Shown one piece after another: positions 30,897-38,751 of a DNA stretch of 64,000 nucleotides. The position numbers and the translations under genes are program-made. Below the pieces are notes generated by a model. The model did no database searches. It was not told where the DNA came from and saw nothing but the letters and a program-made list of their open reading frames with translations. Source of the stretch: PALSA-612 sp963791225 (GTDB lineage Bacteria; Actinomycetota; Thermoleophilia; Gaiellales; Gaiellaceae); assembly GCA_963791225.1 (NCBI GenBank), contig CAWBRV010000007.1, positions 62,001 to 126,000 on the forward strand, in the 5' to 3' direction. How positions within the stretch are numbered: position 1 is the first letter of the stretch; each line of letters begins with the position of its first letter.

Positions 30897-31904
30897 CTAA
30901 CGCACCGGTGCGTGCTCGTCGACCCAGTCGTCGATCCGCTTCCACCACTCGAACAGCCATGCGATCAAGCGCTCGCGCTCGTGAGGCACGTCGGCGGCGG
31001 GAATGCGCCAGTACCGGGCCTTGATCGGCCGTTGCAGCGGCACTCGGCCGGGCAGCTCCTTGAACGAGCCGAGCTCCTCGAGCGCGGTGTGGGCGACGAG
31101 GACGACGTCGGCGCCGGGGGCGGCGAGGATCGCGGCGAGCGGCCCCTTGTGGCGCGGCGGAAGCACGTACTCCATCGCCTCGGCGCGGTCGGCGGCGCGG
31201 TGGTGGCCGAGGCGGCGCAGGTGCGCGATCGCCCGCTCGCGCAGCCGCTCCGAGAAGTCGTGGCCCTCGGGGTAGAGGACGAACGCGTCGGCGTCCCCGA
31301 GTCCCGAGGCGAGCCTCCCGATCGCCTCCACGAAATGGTCGCTCTTCTCCGGGTCGTGCTCGATGAACAGGGTCGGAAGGCGATGGCAGATGACGTCGAT
31401 GACGGGGTCCCACTGGAGGAAGGCGAGCATCACGACCCTGGGCCGGCGCCGGTAGCGCAGCATCAGCATCCGGATCATCATCAGCGAGTTGCCCGCGCCC
31501 GCGTGGCGGCCGAAGACGAGCAGCGGCCCCGGCCGTGGCTCGGGCGGATCGACGACCTCGATCCGCAGTCCGAGCAGCACCATCGCTGCCGTCGACAGGC
31601 AGTGGAGCCAGCCGCGCAGCGTCGCGTAGTGCGCCGACTGGAGCGCGCTCGTGCGCATGAACGCGCCGAAGCCAGACGCGACCCAGAGCACGAGCAGCGC
31701 CAGGATCATCACCGCCTCGGAGGCGACGAAGACGACGCCGAACGCCACGAGCCGCGTCGTCCCGAGGCCCCGGTGCCGCACCGCGTCCGCGACGAGTGCC
31801 GCCAGGAGCAGGAGCGGCGCCAGGATCGTCAACGCGAGGCAGAGGAGGACGACGAGAGGGGCGACGACGAGCCGCCTGACGATCAGCGGCGGCAGGTCGA
31901 TCAC
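30897..31904 (-). CDS. Membrane-anchored PlsC-like acyltransferase
   Basis: 335 residues from a GTG that overlaps the patatin stop (GTGA). Two to three N-terminal membrane segments (LLCLALTILAPLLLLAALVADAV; VIDL... to SGFGAFM) precede an acyltransferase fold with GRHAGAGNSLMMI in the position of the usual H-x4-D motif and VLYPEGHDFSERLRERA in that of FPEGT. The H-x4-D motif is altered (GRHAGAGN), so glycerolphosphate acylation is not certain. Coupled to a patatin lipase, it probably acts in phospholipid remodelling. Confidence 0.78.
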   Translation of the reverse strand: MIDLPPLIVRRLVVAPLVVLLCLALTILAPLLLLAALVADAVRHRGLGTTRLVAFGVVFVASEAVMILALLVLWVASGFGAFMRTSALQSAHYATLRGWLHCLSTAAMVLLGLRIEVVDPPEPRPGPLLVFGRHAGAGNSLMMIRMLMLRYRRRPRVVMLAFLQWDPVIDVICHRLPTLFIEHDPEKSDHFVEAIGRLASGLGDADAFVLYPEGHDFSERLRERAIAHLRRLGHHRAADRAEAMEYVLPPRHKGPLAAILAAPGADVVLVAHTALEELGSFKELPGRVPLQRPIKARYWRIPAADVPHERERLIAWLFEWWKRIDDWVDEHAPVR

Positions 31905-32734
31905 GCGCGCGCGTCCAGGTACTCGGAGGTCGCCGCGTAGGCGAACGCGATACGTCGGTCGATCCGCCGGAAGTCGCGGAAGCGGAGCTGGGACAGGTCG
32001 TTGAAGCGGGGCGGTGCCGGGTCCCCGGTGGGGAGGACGTGCACGGTGACGCCGTCCGGCACCGCGGCCAGGTCGCGTACGAAGCGGTGCCGGCGCGCGA
32101 TCTCGAAGGCGACGAACCCGACGTCGCGCATGCTCCGCGGCGGCGTCAGCGGCTGTTCGATCCGGCCCGCGTGCAGGACGTAGATCTCGCCCGCTCCGAG
32201 CAGGGCGGCGCGGTCGACGGGGATGCTGTTGACGATGCCGCCGTCGATGTAGTGCTCGCCGCCGATTTCGACGGGCGGGAGGATCCCCGGCACCGCGGAG
32301 GAGGCGAGGATCGCGTCGACGAGCGGCCCCGACTCGAACCACTGCTCTGCGAATCGCTCGATGCAGGCCGCGACGCACTGGAACGGGACCGCCAGCTCCT
32401 CGAACGTCTCGACGCCGATGAGCCGCTCGGCGAGCCGGCGCATCGGCACGTTCGAGCGGACGTGCGTGCGCGAGCGGACGAGGCTGACGGCGTCCGTGAG
32501 CCAGGACTGGCCGAGGACGCCGAGCCCGGCGACCTCCTTCCACGCCGCCTCGAGCTTCTCCACCGAGGCGAGCGTCGGGTCGGCGGCGACCATCGCCCCG
32601 TGCAGTGCGCCGACGGAGGTACCGACGATCAGATCGGGCTGCACGCCCCGCTCGAGCAGCGCGTGCAGCATGCCGACCTCGGCGGCGCCCGCATGGCCGC
32701 CGCCGCCGAGCACGAACGCGATTCTCGGCTTCAC
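31901..32734 (-). CDS. Patatin-like phospholipase
   Basis: 277 residues from a GTG. All patatin elements are present: oxyanion loop LGGGGHAGAAEVG, nucleophile GTSVGAL (G-x-S-x-G), and the D-G-G of IDGGIVNSIPVDRA forming the Ser-Asp dyad. It hydrolyses acyl chains from lipids. No signal peptide is seen, so it is cytosolic or membrane-peripheral, matching the coupled acyltransferase downstream. Confidence 0.9.
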   Translation of the reverse strand: MKPRIAFVLGGGGHAGAAEVGMLHALLERGVQPDLIVGTSVGALHGAMVAADPTLASVEKLEAAWKEVAGLGVLGQSWLTDAVSLVRSRTHVRSNVPMRRLAERLIGVETFEELAVPFQCVAACIERFAEQWFESGPLVDAILASSAVPGILPPVEIGGEHYIDGGIVNSIPVDRAALLGAGEIYVLHAGRIEQPLTPPRSMRDVGFVAFEIARRHRFVRDLAAVPDGVTVHVLPTGDPAPPRFNDLSQLRFRDFRRIDRRIAFAYAATSEYLDARA

Positions 32735-32852
32735 CGCGCGAGTCTAGGCCGTTCGCGATGCCCCTCACAAGCGGGCTCAAGCCGGTGCTGCGGATTGCCG
32801 ATGCGTCACTCGAATCGGCACCTGCCGTAGTCGAATCCAGGAGGAAGAGAGA

Positions 32853-33044
32853 ATGACCGAAGCACAGTTCGAGCTCCTCGACGAGGAACAGGCGTCAGCC
32901 CTCTTGCAGTGGCGATTCAAGAAGCTGACCGACGCAGGCCACGAGCTGATCGGAGCTCTACTGCTTGCAGTCCGGCCGGAGATCGAGATCGGCCTCGCCT
33001 CTGACCTGCTCAGCGTCGCTCGCGAGACGCGCCCGGTCGGTTAG
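32853..33044 (+). CDS. Small hypothetical protein, 63 residues
   Basis: A strong AGGAGGAAGAGAGA ribosome site precedes the ATG, so translation is likely. The product MTEAQFELLDEEQASALLQWRFKKL... is acidic and helical with no recognised family and no membrane segment. Its stop overlaps the convergent CC-motif gene by four bases. Confidence 0.65.
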   Translation: MTEAQFELLDEEQASALLQWRFKKLTDAGHELIGALLLAVRPEIEIGLASDLLSVARETRPVG

Positions 33045-33358
33045 TCGCGGCCGGCGAACATGGCTTGAACCGCCGCGACCGCCTCGTCACTCGACCCGGT
33101 GACCTCGAGCACGGCTCGCTCGCCGTCCGTGCTCACCGTCCAGTCGGCGAACGTGCAGCACTCCCACTCGAGTTCCGTGAGCTCGCGTAGCTCGACCTCC
33201 ACCTCGACCTCGTCGCCGCGTCGGAACACGAGCCGCAGGCCGCGCTCCGTCGCCACGCGCTCGACGAATGCCTGCTCGGCGAGCTCGTCCCAGCGCTGCC
33301 CGCGCTCGGCCAGCTCGCCCCGGTTCAGCGAACACGCCACCACCACGTCGTCTGCCAT
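33041..33358 (-). CDS. CC-motif protein paired with a MerR regulator
   Basis: 105 residues from the ATG at 33358 with AGAGGAG upstream. The central segment LTELEWECCTFADWTVS followed by AVLEVTGSSDEAVAAVQAMF resembles a small family with E-C-C-x-F-x-x-(F/W) that I associate with MerR-linked metal loci. The vicinal cysteines could bind a soft metal. It is divergent from the MerR gene, so control by it is likely. Confidence 0.65.
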   Translation of the reverse strand: MADDVVVACSLNRGELAERGQRWDELAEQAFVERVATERGLRLVFRRGDEVEVEVELRELTELEWECCTFADWTVSTDGERAVLEVTGSSDEAVAAVQAMFAGRD

Positions 33359-33401
33359 TTCGGTCTCCTCTCGCTCGTCGTTGTGCCGGCATGATGCGAG
33401 T

Positions 33402-33422
33402 TCAAGTCGACTTGATGTCAAG
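33402..33422. promoter_or_regulatory. Triple half-site operator before the MerR gene
   Basis: TCAAG-TCGA-CTTGA (33402-33415) is a perfect palindrome, and a third half-site TCAAG (33418-33422) forms a second overlapping inverted repeat, CTTGA-TG-TCAAG, running into the GTG start codon. It lies between divergent MerR and CC-motif genes. Confidence 0.6.
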
Positions 33423-33844
33423 TGCCCGACGAGCTGCTGACCATCGGAGAGCTGGCGCGCCGCACCGCGAGGCGCCCGTCGTCGATCCGCTACTACGAGG
33501 AGATCGGCGTGCTTCCCGAGCCTGTGCGCGTCGGCGGACGGCGGCGCTATCCCGAGGAGACCGTCCGCACGCTCAGGGTCGTCGACACCGCGCAACGCGC
33601 CGGCTTGACGCTCGAGGAGATCCGTGCGCTGCTGACCGCGGCGCCGGACGATGGAGAGGCGACGGAGGAGCTGCGCAGGATCGCGGAGCGGAAGCTCCCG
33701 GAGCTCGAGGCGACGATCGAGCGAGCCGTGCTCGTCCGGCGCTGGCTCGAGGCCGCGGCCCGCTGTGAGTGCCCGAGCCTCGACGACTGCTGTCTGTTCG
33801 AGCCCGAGGCCGAGCTGCCGGGCGCGTCAGGCGATGTCGGCTAA
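33422..33844 (+). CDS. MerR-family regulator with C-terminal cysteine cluster
   Basis: 140 residues from a GTG. The MerR helix-turn-helix is LTIGELARRTARRPSSIRYYEEIGVLPEPVRVGGRRRYPEETVRTLRVVDTAQRAGLTLEEI, then a dimerisation helix, then ARCECPSLDDCCLFEPE, a four-cysteine cluster like those binding metals or iron-sulfur clusters in MerR and SoxR relatives. It probably controls the divergent CC-motif gene. Its stop overlaps that of the convergent signal-peptidase homologue. Confidence 0.86.
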   Translation: MPDELLTIGELARRTARRPSSIRYYEEIGVLPEPVRVGGRRRYPEETVRTLRVVDTAQRAGLTLEEIRALLTAAPDDGEATEELRRIAERKLPELEATIERAVLVRRWLEAAARCECPSLDDCCLFEPEAELPGASGDVG

Positions 33845-34356
33845 CCCGCGGAGATGCTGTCCAACGGCCAGTAGGTGAGCAGGACCCTCCCGACGATTGC
33901 GCTCTTCGGGACGGAGCCGAACACGCGCGAGTCGCACGACCTCGCGCGGTTGTCGCCCATCAGGAAGTAGGAGTCCGGCGGGACATGCCAGGCGGCCGTT
34001 TGCGTGTCGCGGTTCGCCGGCTTCACGTACGGCTCCTCGAGCGGCTTGCCGTCGATCAGTACGTGGCCCGTCTGCTCGGAGACGGTCTCGCCGGGCAGGC
34101 CGATCACGCGCTCGACCTGGCTACCGCTCACGCGGCACTGCTTCGCGGCGGAAGGCGGCGGTGTGAACACGACGACGTTCTTGCGCTCGGGGCTCGAGAA
34201 CGTGCTCCAGAACCGGAACACGGCGACGTGGTCGCCCTTCGCGACTGTCGGCTCCATCGCCCGCGTCGGAACGGTGTAGCGCTTCGTGAGCCCGTAGAAC
34301 GCCCCCGCGAGGATGGCCACCGTGACGAGGACGACGAGGAGGATCCGCCCGAGCAT
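33841..34356 (-). CDS. Signal peptidase I homologue lacking both catalytic residues
   Basis: 171 residues with a single N-terminal membrane anchor (ILLVVLVTVAILAGAFYGL). Type I signal peptidases use a Ser in the box S-M-x-P and a Lys in K-R-V-I-G. Here the boxes read TRAMEPT, with Ala33 in place of Ser, and VERVIGLPGE, with Glu82 in place of Lys. The structural box GDNRARSCDSRVFG is retained. The fold is therefore conserved but the Ser-Lys dyad is gone. A non-catalytic role, for instance a binding partner or S26-like scaffold, is inferred. Confidence 0.85.
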   Translation of the reverse strand: MLGRILLVVLVTVAILAGAFYGLTKRYTVPTRAMEPTVAKGDHVAVFRFWSTFSSPERKNVVVFTPPPSAAKQCRVSGSQVERVIGLPGETVSEQTGHVLIDGKPLEEPYVKPANRDTQTAAWHVPPDSYFLMGDNRARSCDSRVFGSVPKSAIVGRVLLTYWPLDSISAG

Positions 34357-34377
34357 GCGAGAAGTCTAGGAGCGGGG

Positions 34378-35403
34378 CTAGACGGCGCTCGACGCTGCCC
34401 AGATGTTGATGCCGCTGTCGGTCGCGTGCCGGTCGATCTCCGCCAGCTCCTCCGGGCTGAAGTCGAGCCGGTCGAGTGCGGCGACGTTCTCCTCCACCTG
34501 CTCGACGCTCGACGCGCCCGGCAGCGCCGACGTGACGCGCGGGTCGCGAAGCGTCCAGGCGATCGCCATCTGCGCGAGCGTCTGGCCGCGCGCCGAGGCG
34601 ATCTCGTTCAGCGAGCGGATCTTCGCCCGCGCCTCGTCCGTGATCATGCTCGGCGAGAGCGGCCCTGGGCGGCTGGCACGCGAGCCCTCGGGGATGCCGT
34701 CGAGGTACTTCGTGCTCAGCATCCCCTGCGCGAGCGGGGAGAAGACGATGCACCCGGCGCCGATGTCGTCCAATGCGTCGAGGAGGCCGCCCTCGATCCA
34801 GCGGTTCAGCATCGAGTAGGACGGCTGGTGGATGAGGAGCGGCGTGCCGAGGTCGCGCAGGATCGCCGCGGCCTCGCGCGTCTTCTCGGCCGAGTAGGAG
34901 GAGATGCCGACGTAGAGCGCCTTGCCCTGCCGAACGGCAGTGTCCAGGGCACCCATCGTCTCCTCGAGCGGCGTCTCCGGGTCGGTGCGATGCGAGTAGA
35001 AGATGTCGACGTAGTCGAGCCCCATCCGCCGCAGGCTCTGGTCCAGGCTCGCGAGCAGGTACTTGCGCGAGCCCCACTCCCCGTACGGCCCCGGCCACAT
35101 GTCGTAGCCGGCCTTGGTCGAGACGATCAGCTCGTCGCGGTAGGGCCGGAAGTCCTGTTCCAGGAGCCGGCCGAAGTTCTCCTCGGCGGAGCCGTACGGC
35201 GGCCCGTAGTTGTTCGCGAGGTCGAAGTGCGTGATCCCGAGGTCGAAGGCGCGGCGGAGGATGGCGCGGCTCGACTCGAGCGGGCGGTCGCCGCCGAAGT
35301 TGTTCCAGAGCCCGAGCGAGAGCGCGGGAAGCAGCAGGCCACTCCGCCCGCAGCGGCGGTAGGGCATGCGCTCGTAGCGGTCGTCTGCCGGAACGTAGGC
35401 CAT
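34378..35403 (-). CDS. Aldo/keto reductase (YghZ-like)
   Basis: 341 residues from the ATG at 35403. NADPH barrel motifs: HFDLANNYGPPYGSAEE (Asp, Tyr), IVSTKAGYDMWPGPYGEWGSRK (Lys), YVDIFYSHRTDPETPLEE (His), and the C-terminal cofactor loop VTSALPGASSVEQVEENV. It resembles E. coli YghZ, which reduces L-glyceraldehyde 3-phosphate and methylglyoxal. It stands alone. Confidence 0.9.
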   Translation of the reverse strand: MAYVPADDRYERMPYRRCGRSGLLLPALSLGLWNNFGGDRPLESSRAILRRAFDLGITHFDLANNYGPPYGSAEENFGRLLEQDFRPYRDELIVSTKAGYDMWPGPYGEWGSRKYLLASLDQSLRRMGLDYVDIFYSHRTDPETPLEETMGALDTAVRQGKALYVGISSYSAEKTREAAAILRDLGTPLLIHQPSYSMLNRWIEGGLLDALDDIGAGCIVFSPLAQGMLSTKYLDGIPEGSRASRPGPLSPSMITDEARAKIRSLNEIASARGQTLAQMAIAWTLRDPRVTSALPGASSVEQVEENVAALDRLDFSPEELAEIDRHATDSGINIWAASSAV

Positions 35404-35494
35404 GCGCGCCGTAGCGTATCGCCGCTGCAATCCCGTCCGACCCGTTCAGGTGAGCCGGCGGCGCCGCGTCGTGCGACGCCGCCGGCGCGGTCTC

Positions 35495-36334
35495 TCAGCG
35501 GAGCGCCGCACGGGAGAAGACGCGAATCGACACGGCGGCGAGAGCAGCGGCGAACACCGCCACGACCGCGAGGCTGAGTGCGGCCATCGCTGTCGGGTCG
35601 GACATGTGCCAGATCGCATGCAAGCCGCCCGCGTCGCCGAGAAGGCCGTAGCGCATCAGGGCCAGGCCGTGGGTCAGCGGCAGGAACCGCGCGATCCACT
35701 CCAGGAACCCCGGTAGCGCGCCGATCGGGAACAGCGCGCCGGCGAGGAACCAGGGCAGGATCGCAATCGCGGGCACACGGGCGATGTACTCCTCCTGCTT
35801 CGGAACCCGGCTCGCGAGGGTCTCGGCCGTCCCGTACATGCCGATCGTGAGCAGAGTTGCTGCGGCCAGGAACCAGGCCACACCCGTGGCGGAGGCGTCG
35901 AACTCGATGCCGCGGGCTCGTGCGACCGCGAGCAGCACCGCGACCTGCAACGCAGTCGCGCCGAGCGCCACGACCAGGTTCCCGAGCACGAGCAACGCCC
36001 GCGGGACAGGTGCGGCGAGCAACTCGCGCTGGGCACCGTTCTCGCGGTCGACGATCACGCCGAGCCCGGCGAACATCGTGTTCAGCGGGATCAGCAGCCC
36101 GATCGTCCCGATCGCGACGTACGACTCGTAGGCGCTGCCCGCGTGGAGCGCCTGCTCGAGGGCGGGAGCGATCACGAGCGCGAACATGATCGGCGTCAGG
36201 AGCGGCACGACGAGCTCGCGCGGCGTGCGCGCCGTGAGCTGGAAGCGCCGTCGTGCGAGCGTCGCGAGCGGGGCGAGCGCGTCGCGCGGCGACCGGCGCC
36301 GGGGGAGGGACAGGCTGGGGGCGATGGCAGTCAT
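35495..36334 (-). CDS. ABC-2 type transporter permease
   Basis: 279 residues with six predicted membrane segments (VPLLTPIMFALVIAPALEQAL; IGTIGLLIPLNTMFAGLGVIVDRENGAQRELLAAPVPR; VALGATALQVAVLLAVA). The R-E-N-G-x-x-R-E-L-L-A-x-P motif is typical of ABC-2 (DrrB-like) permeases. It works with the ATPase encoded 19 bases upstream; exported substrate unknown, often an antibiotic or lipid. Confidence 0.9.
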   Translation of the reverse strand: MTAIAPSLSLPRRRSPRDALAPLATLARRRFQLTARTPRELVVPLLTPIMFALVIAPALEQALHAGSAYESYVAIGTIGLLIPLNTMFAGLGVIVDRENGAQRELLAAPVPRALLVLGNLVVALGATALQVAVLLAVARARGIEFDASATGVAWFLAAATLLTIGMYGTAETLASRVPKQEEYIARVPAIAILPWFLAGALFPIGALPGFLEWIARFLPLTHGLALMRYGLLGDAGGLHAIWHMSDPTAMAALSLAVVAVFAAALAAVSIRVFSRAALR

Positions 36335-36353
36335 TCGTTCTCCTCTCGTTCGG

Positions 36354-37292
36354 TCACGCGGCCTCGGCGAGCCGGTCGCCGGTCAGCCGCAGGTACACGT
36401 CGTCGAGCGTCGGACGTCTGGTCGCGAGCACGTGCCCGAGCCGAAGCCCGTCGATCACCGCGAGCGCCTCCGCGGCGGTGTGCTCCCGGAGCGGCACGGT
36501 CACCGTCGAGCCGACGGCAAACGCGTCGGGGCCGGCGATCCGGTGCTCGCGAAGCGCGGCGATCGCGGGCTCCGCAGCGCCGTCCACGCGGAGCTCGACG
36601 AGCTCCGGTCCAAGCCCGTCGAGCAGCGCCGCGGGCGTGTCGAGGGCGACGATCCGGCCCGAGTGGATGATGGCGACGCGGTCGCACAGCCGCTCGGCCT
36701 CGTCGAGGTAGTGCGTTGTGAGCAGGATCGTCACCTCGCTGCGGCCGCGCAGGCCCGCGATCACGTCGAGCAGCTCGTAACGGACACGCGGGTCGAGCCC
36801 GACCGTCGGCTCGTCCAGAAACAGGACACGCGGCTCGGAGACAAGCGCGCGGGCGATCTCGAGGCGCCGCCGCTCGCCGCCGCTGTAAGTGGAGACGGGC
36901 CGATCGACGAGCTCGCCGAGCCCGAAAGCCTCGACGAGCTGCTCGATCCGCGCGGACGTGAGCGCCGGCTCGACGCCCCAGAGCCGCCCGTGCAGCTCGA
37001 CGTTGTTTCGTCCGCTCAAGGCCCGGTCGACGACCGGCTCCTGGAAGACGACGCTCGAGATCCGGCGGGCGGCGAGGGGCTGCCGTGCGACGTCGAGGCC
37101 GCCGAGCCTGGCGATGCCGCCCGTCGGGGCGATGGTCGTGGTCAGCATCCCGATCGTCGTCGATTTCCCGGCGCCGTTCGGGCCGAGCAGTCCGAACACC
37201 TCGCCGGGCTTCACGTCGAAGTCGATTCCCTTCACGGCCTCGACGCCGCCGGGGTAGGTCTTGCGAAGTCCGATCACCTCGATCGCGTGCAC
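36354..37292 (-). CDS. ABC transporter ATPase (DrrA-like)
   Basis: 312 residues. Walker A LLGPNGAGKSTTIGML, signature YSGGERRRLEIARALV, Walker B VLFLDEPTVGLD, switch His in LLTTHYLDEAERLCDR. A C-terminal extension with VEL and VTVPLREHTAAEAL is typical of daunorubicin-resistance-type ATPases. Together with the permease downstream it makes a complete half-size exporter pair. It is divergent from the ECF sigma factor. Confidence 0.94.
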   Translation of the reverse strand: MHAIEVIGLRKTYPGGVEAVKGIDFDVKPGEVFGLLGPNGAGKSTTIGMLTTTIAPTGGIARLGGLDVARQPLAARRISSVVFQEPVVDRALSGRNNVELHGRLWGVEPALTSARIEQLVEAFGLGELVDRPVSTYSGGERRRLEIARALVSEPRVLFLDEPTVGLDPRVRYELLDVIAGLRGRSEVTILLTTHYLDEAERLCDRVAIIHSGRIVALDTPAALLDGLGPELVELRVDGAAEPAIAALREHRIAGPDAFAVGSTVTVPLREHTAAEALAVIDGLRLGHVLATRRPTLDDVYLRLTGDRLAEAA

Positions 37293-37365
37293 GAGTCCTC
37301 CTCCGTCACATCGTTGGCTTCCGGTTCGTCACTGCTATGACGGAGCCCGACGGAAGGATGTGACC

Positions 37366-38244
37366 GTGAACGAACGCGACCTGCTCGCCCGCCAGTTCGA
37401 AGACAGTCGTCCGCACCTGCGGGCGGTCGCGTACAGGATGCTCGGCTCGGTGGCCGAGGCTGACGACGCCGTCCAGGAGGCATGGCTGAAGCTCGGCCGC
37501 TCGGACGTGGGAGCGATCGACAACCTGCGGGCGTGGCTGACGACCGTCGTCGCTCGCGTCTGCCTCGACCTGCTGCGCTCGCGCCGCGCCCGGCGGGAGG
37601 ACTACGTCGGGAGCTGGCTGCCGGAGCCGATCGTCAGCGAGGACGCGGAAGCGGACCCCGAGCAGGAGACGCTCCTGGCGGACTCGGTCGGCCTCGCGCT
37701 CCTCGTCGTGCTCGAGACGCTGACGCCCCCGGAGCGCCTCGCGTTCGTGCTCCACGACATGTTCGGCGTGCCGTTCGAGGAGATCGGCGAGATCGTCGAC
37801 CGGTCACCTGCAGCGACCCGGCAGCTGGCGAGCCGGGCACGCCGACGCGTCCGGGGCGCGGCGCCCCGGGCGGACTCCGACCTCCGGCGCCAGCGCGAGG
37901 TCGTCGACGCGTTCCTCGCCGCATCGCGCGCGGGCGACTTCGAGGCGCTGCTCGCCGTGCTCGACCCGGACGTCGTGTTCAGGATCGACACGGGCGGCGT
38001 CGCGCCCGCCGCGCGCCCGCCGCTCGTCGGCGCCCTCGCCGTCGCGAATCAGATCCTCGAGCGCGGCACGCCGCTCGCGCCGCTCGCACGACCGGCGCTC
38101 GTCAACGGCGCCGCCGGCGCGGTCGTGCACATCGGCGGCCGTCCATTCGCGGTCATCAGCTTCACCGTCAGGCTGGGACGGATCGCGGCGATCGACGTGG
38201 TCACCGACCCGGGCAAGCTCGCGGGCCTCGCTCCGGAGGCCTGA
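37366..38244 (+). CDS. ECF sigma factor of the ECF41 / SigJ type
   Basis: 292 residues from the GTG at 37366 behind GGAAGG. Sigma-2 region: LRAVAYRMLGSVAEADDAVQEAWLKLGR. Sigma-4 region: LETLTPPERLAFVLHDMFGVPFEEIGEIVDRSPAATRQLASRARRRV. The linker has WLPEP, and a SnoaL-like C-terminal extension (about 190-292) ends with a TDPGKL motif near the terminus, both hallmarks of ECF41. In that group the extension regulates activity in place of an anti-sigma factor. The usual COE partner (carboxymuconolactone decarboxylase or oxidoreductase) is not adjacent; an ABC exporter diverges instead. Confidence 0.9.
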   Translation: MNERDLLARQFEDSRPHLRAVAYRMLGSVAEADDAVQEAWLKLGRSDVGAIDNLRAWLTTVVARVCLDLLRSRRARREDYVGSWLPEPIVSEDAEADPEQETLLADSVGLALLVVLETLTPPERLAFVLHDMFGVPFEEIGEIVDRSPAATRQLASRARRRVRGAAPRADSDLRRQREVVDAFLAASRAGDFEALLAVLDPDVVFRIDTGGVAPAARPPLVGALAVANQILERGTPLAPLARPALVNGAAGAVVHIGGRPFAVISFTVRLGRIAAIDVVTDPGKLAGLAPEA

Positions 38245-38316
38245 GCCCGGCGCGGTAAGCCGGGGTGGCGCTATCGTCACCGTCGAGAGCGGCAGGCGCT
38301 CACGGAAGGAGGCGAT

Positions 38317-38748
38317 ATGGGCACGGTGTCCGAGATCCTCGGTGAGAAGCGCGGCGAGGTCCTCCGGATCGAGACAGGCGCATCGGTGTTCGAGGCGGTG
38401 CAGCGGATGGTGGAAGCGAACGTCGGCTCGCTCCTCGTGACGGACGGCGGCGACGTCGCCGGCATCGTCACGGAGCGCGACTACCTGCGGCGGGTGACGC
38501 TGGAGGGCCGCACCGACCACGACACCCCGGTCGGCGAGATCATGTCCTCGCCGCTCGTCGTGGTCACGCCCGAGACCCCGGTCGACGAGTGCATGGCGGT
38601 GATGACCGACCGCCGGATTCGCCACCTGCCGGTGGTCGAAGGCGGCGAGGTCGTCGGCATCGTCTCGATCGGCGACATCGTCAAGTTCAAGTCGAAGCAG
38701 CAGAGCTTCGAGATCCAGTACCTGACCGACTACATCACGGCCGGCTGA
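38317..38748 (+). CDS. CBS-pair protein
   Basis: 143 residues consisting only of two CBS domains (VFEAVQRMVEANVGSLLVTDGGDVAGIVTERDYLRRV; VDECMAVMTDRRIRHLPVVEGGEVVGIVSIGDIVKF). The ribosome site GGAAGGAGG precedes the ATG. Such proteins bind adenosyl nucleotides and act as energy sensors. The gene is three bases from the flavoprotein downstream, suggesting co-expression. Confidence 0.9.
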   Translation: MGTVSEILGEKRGEVLRIETGASVFEAVQRMVEANVGSLLVTDGGDVAGIVTERDYLRRVTLEGRTDHDTPVGEIMSSPLVVVTPETPVDECMAVMTDRRIRHLPVVEGGEVVGIVSIGDIVKFKSKQQSFEIQYLTDYITAG

Positions 38749-38751
38749 GCG

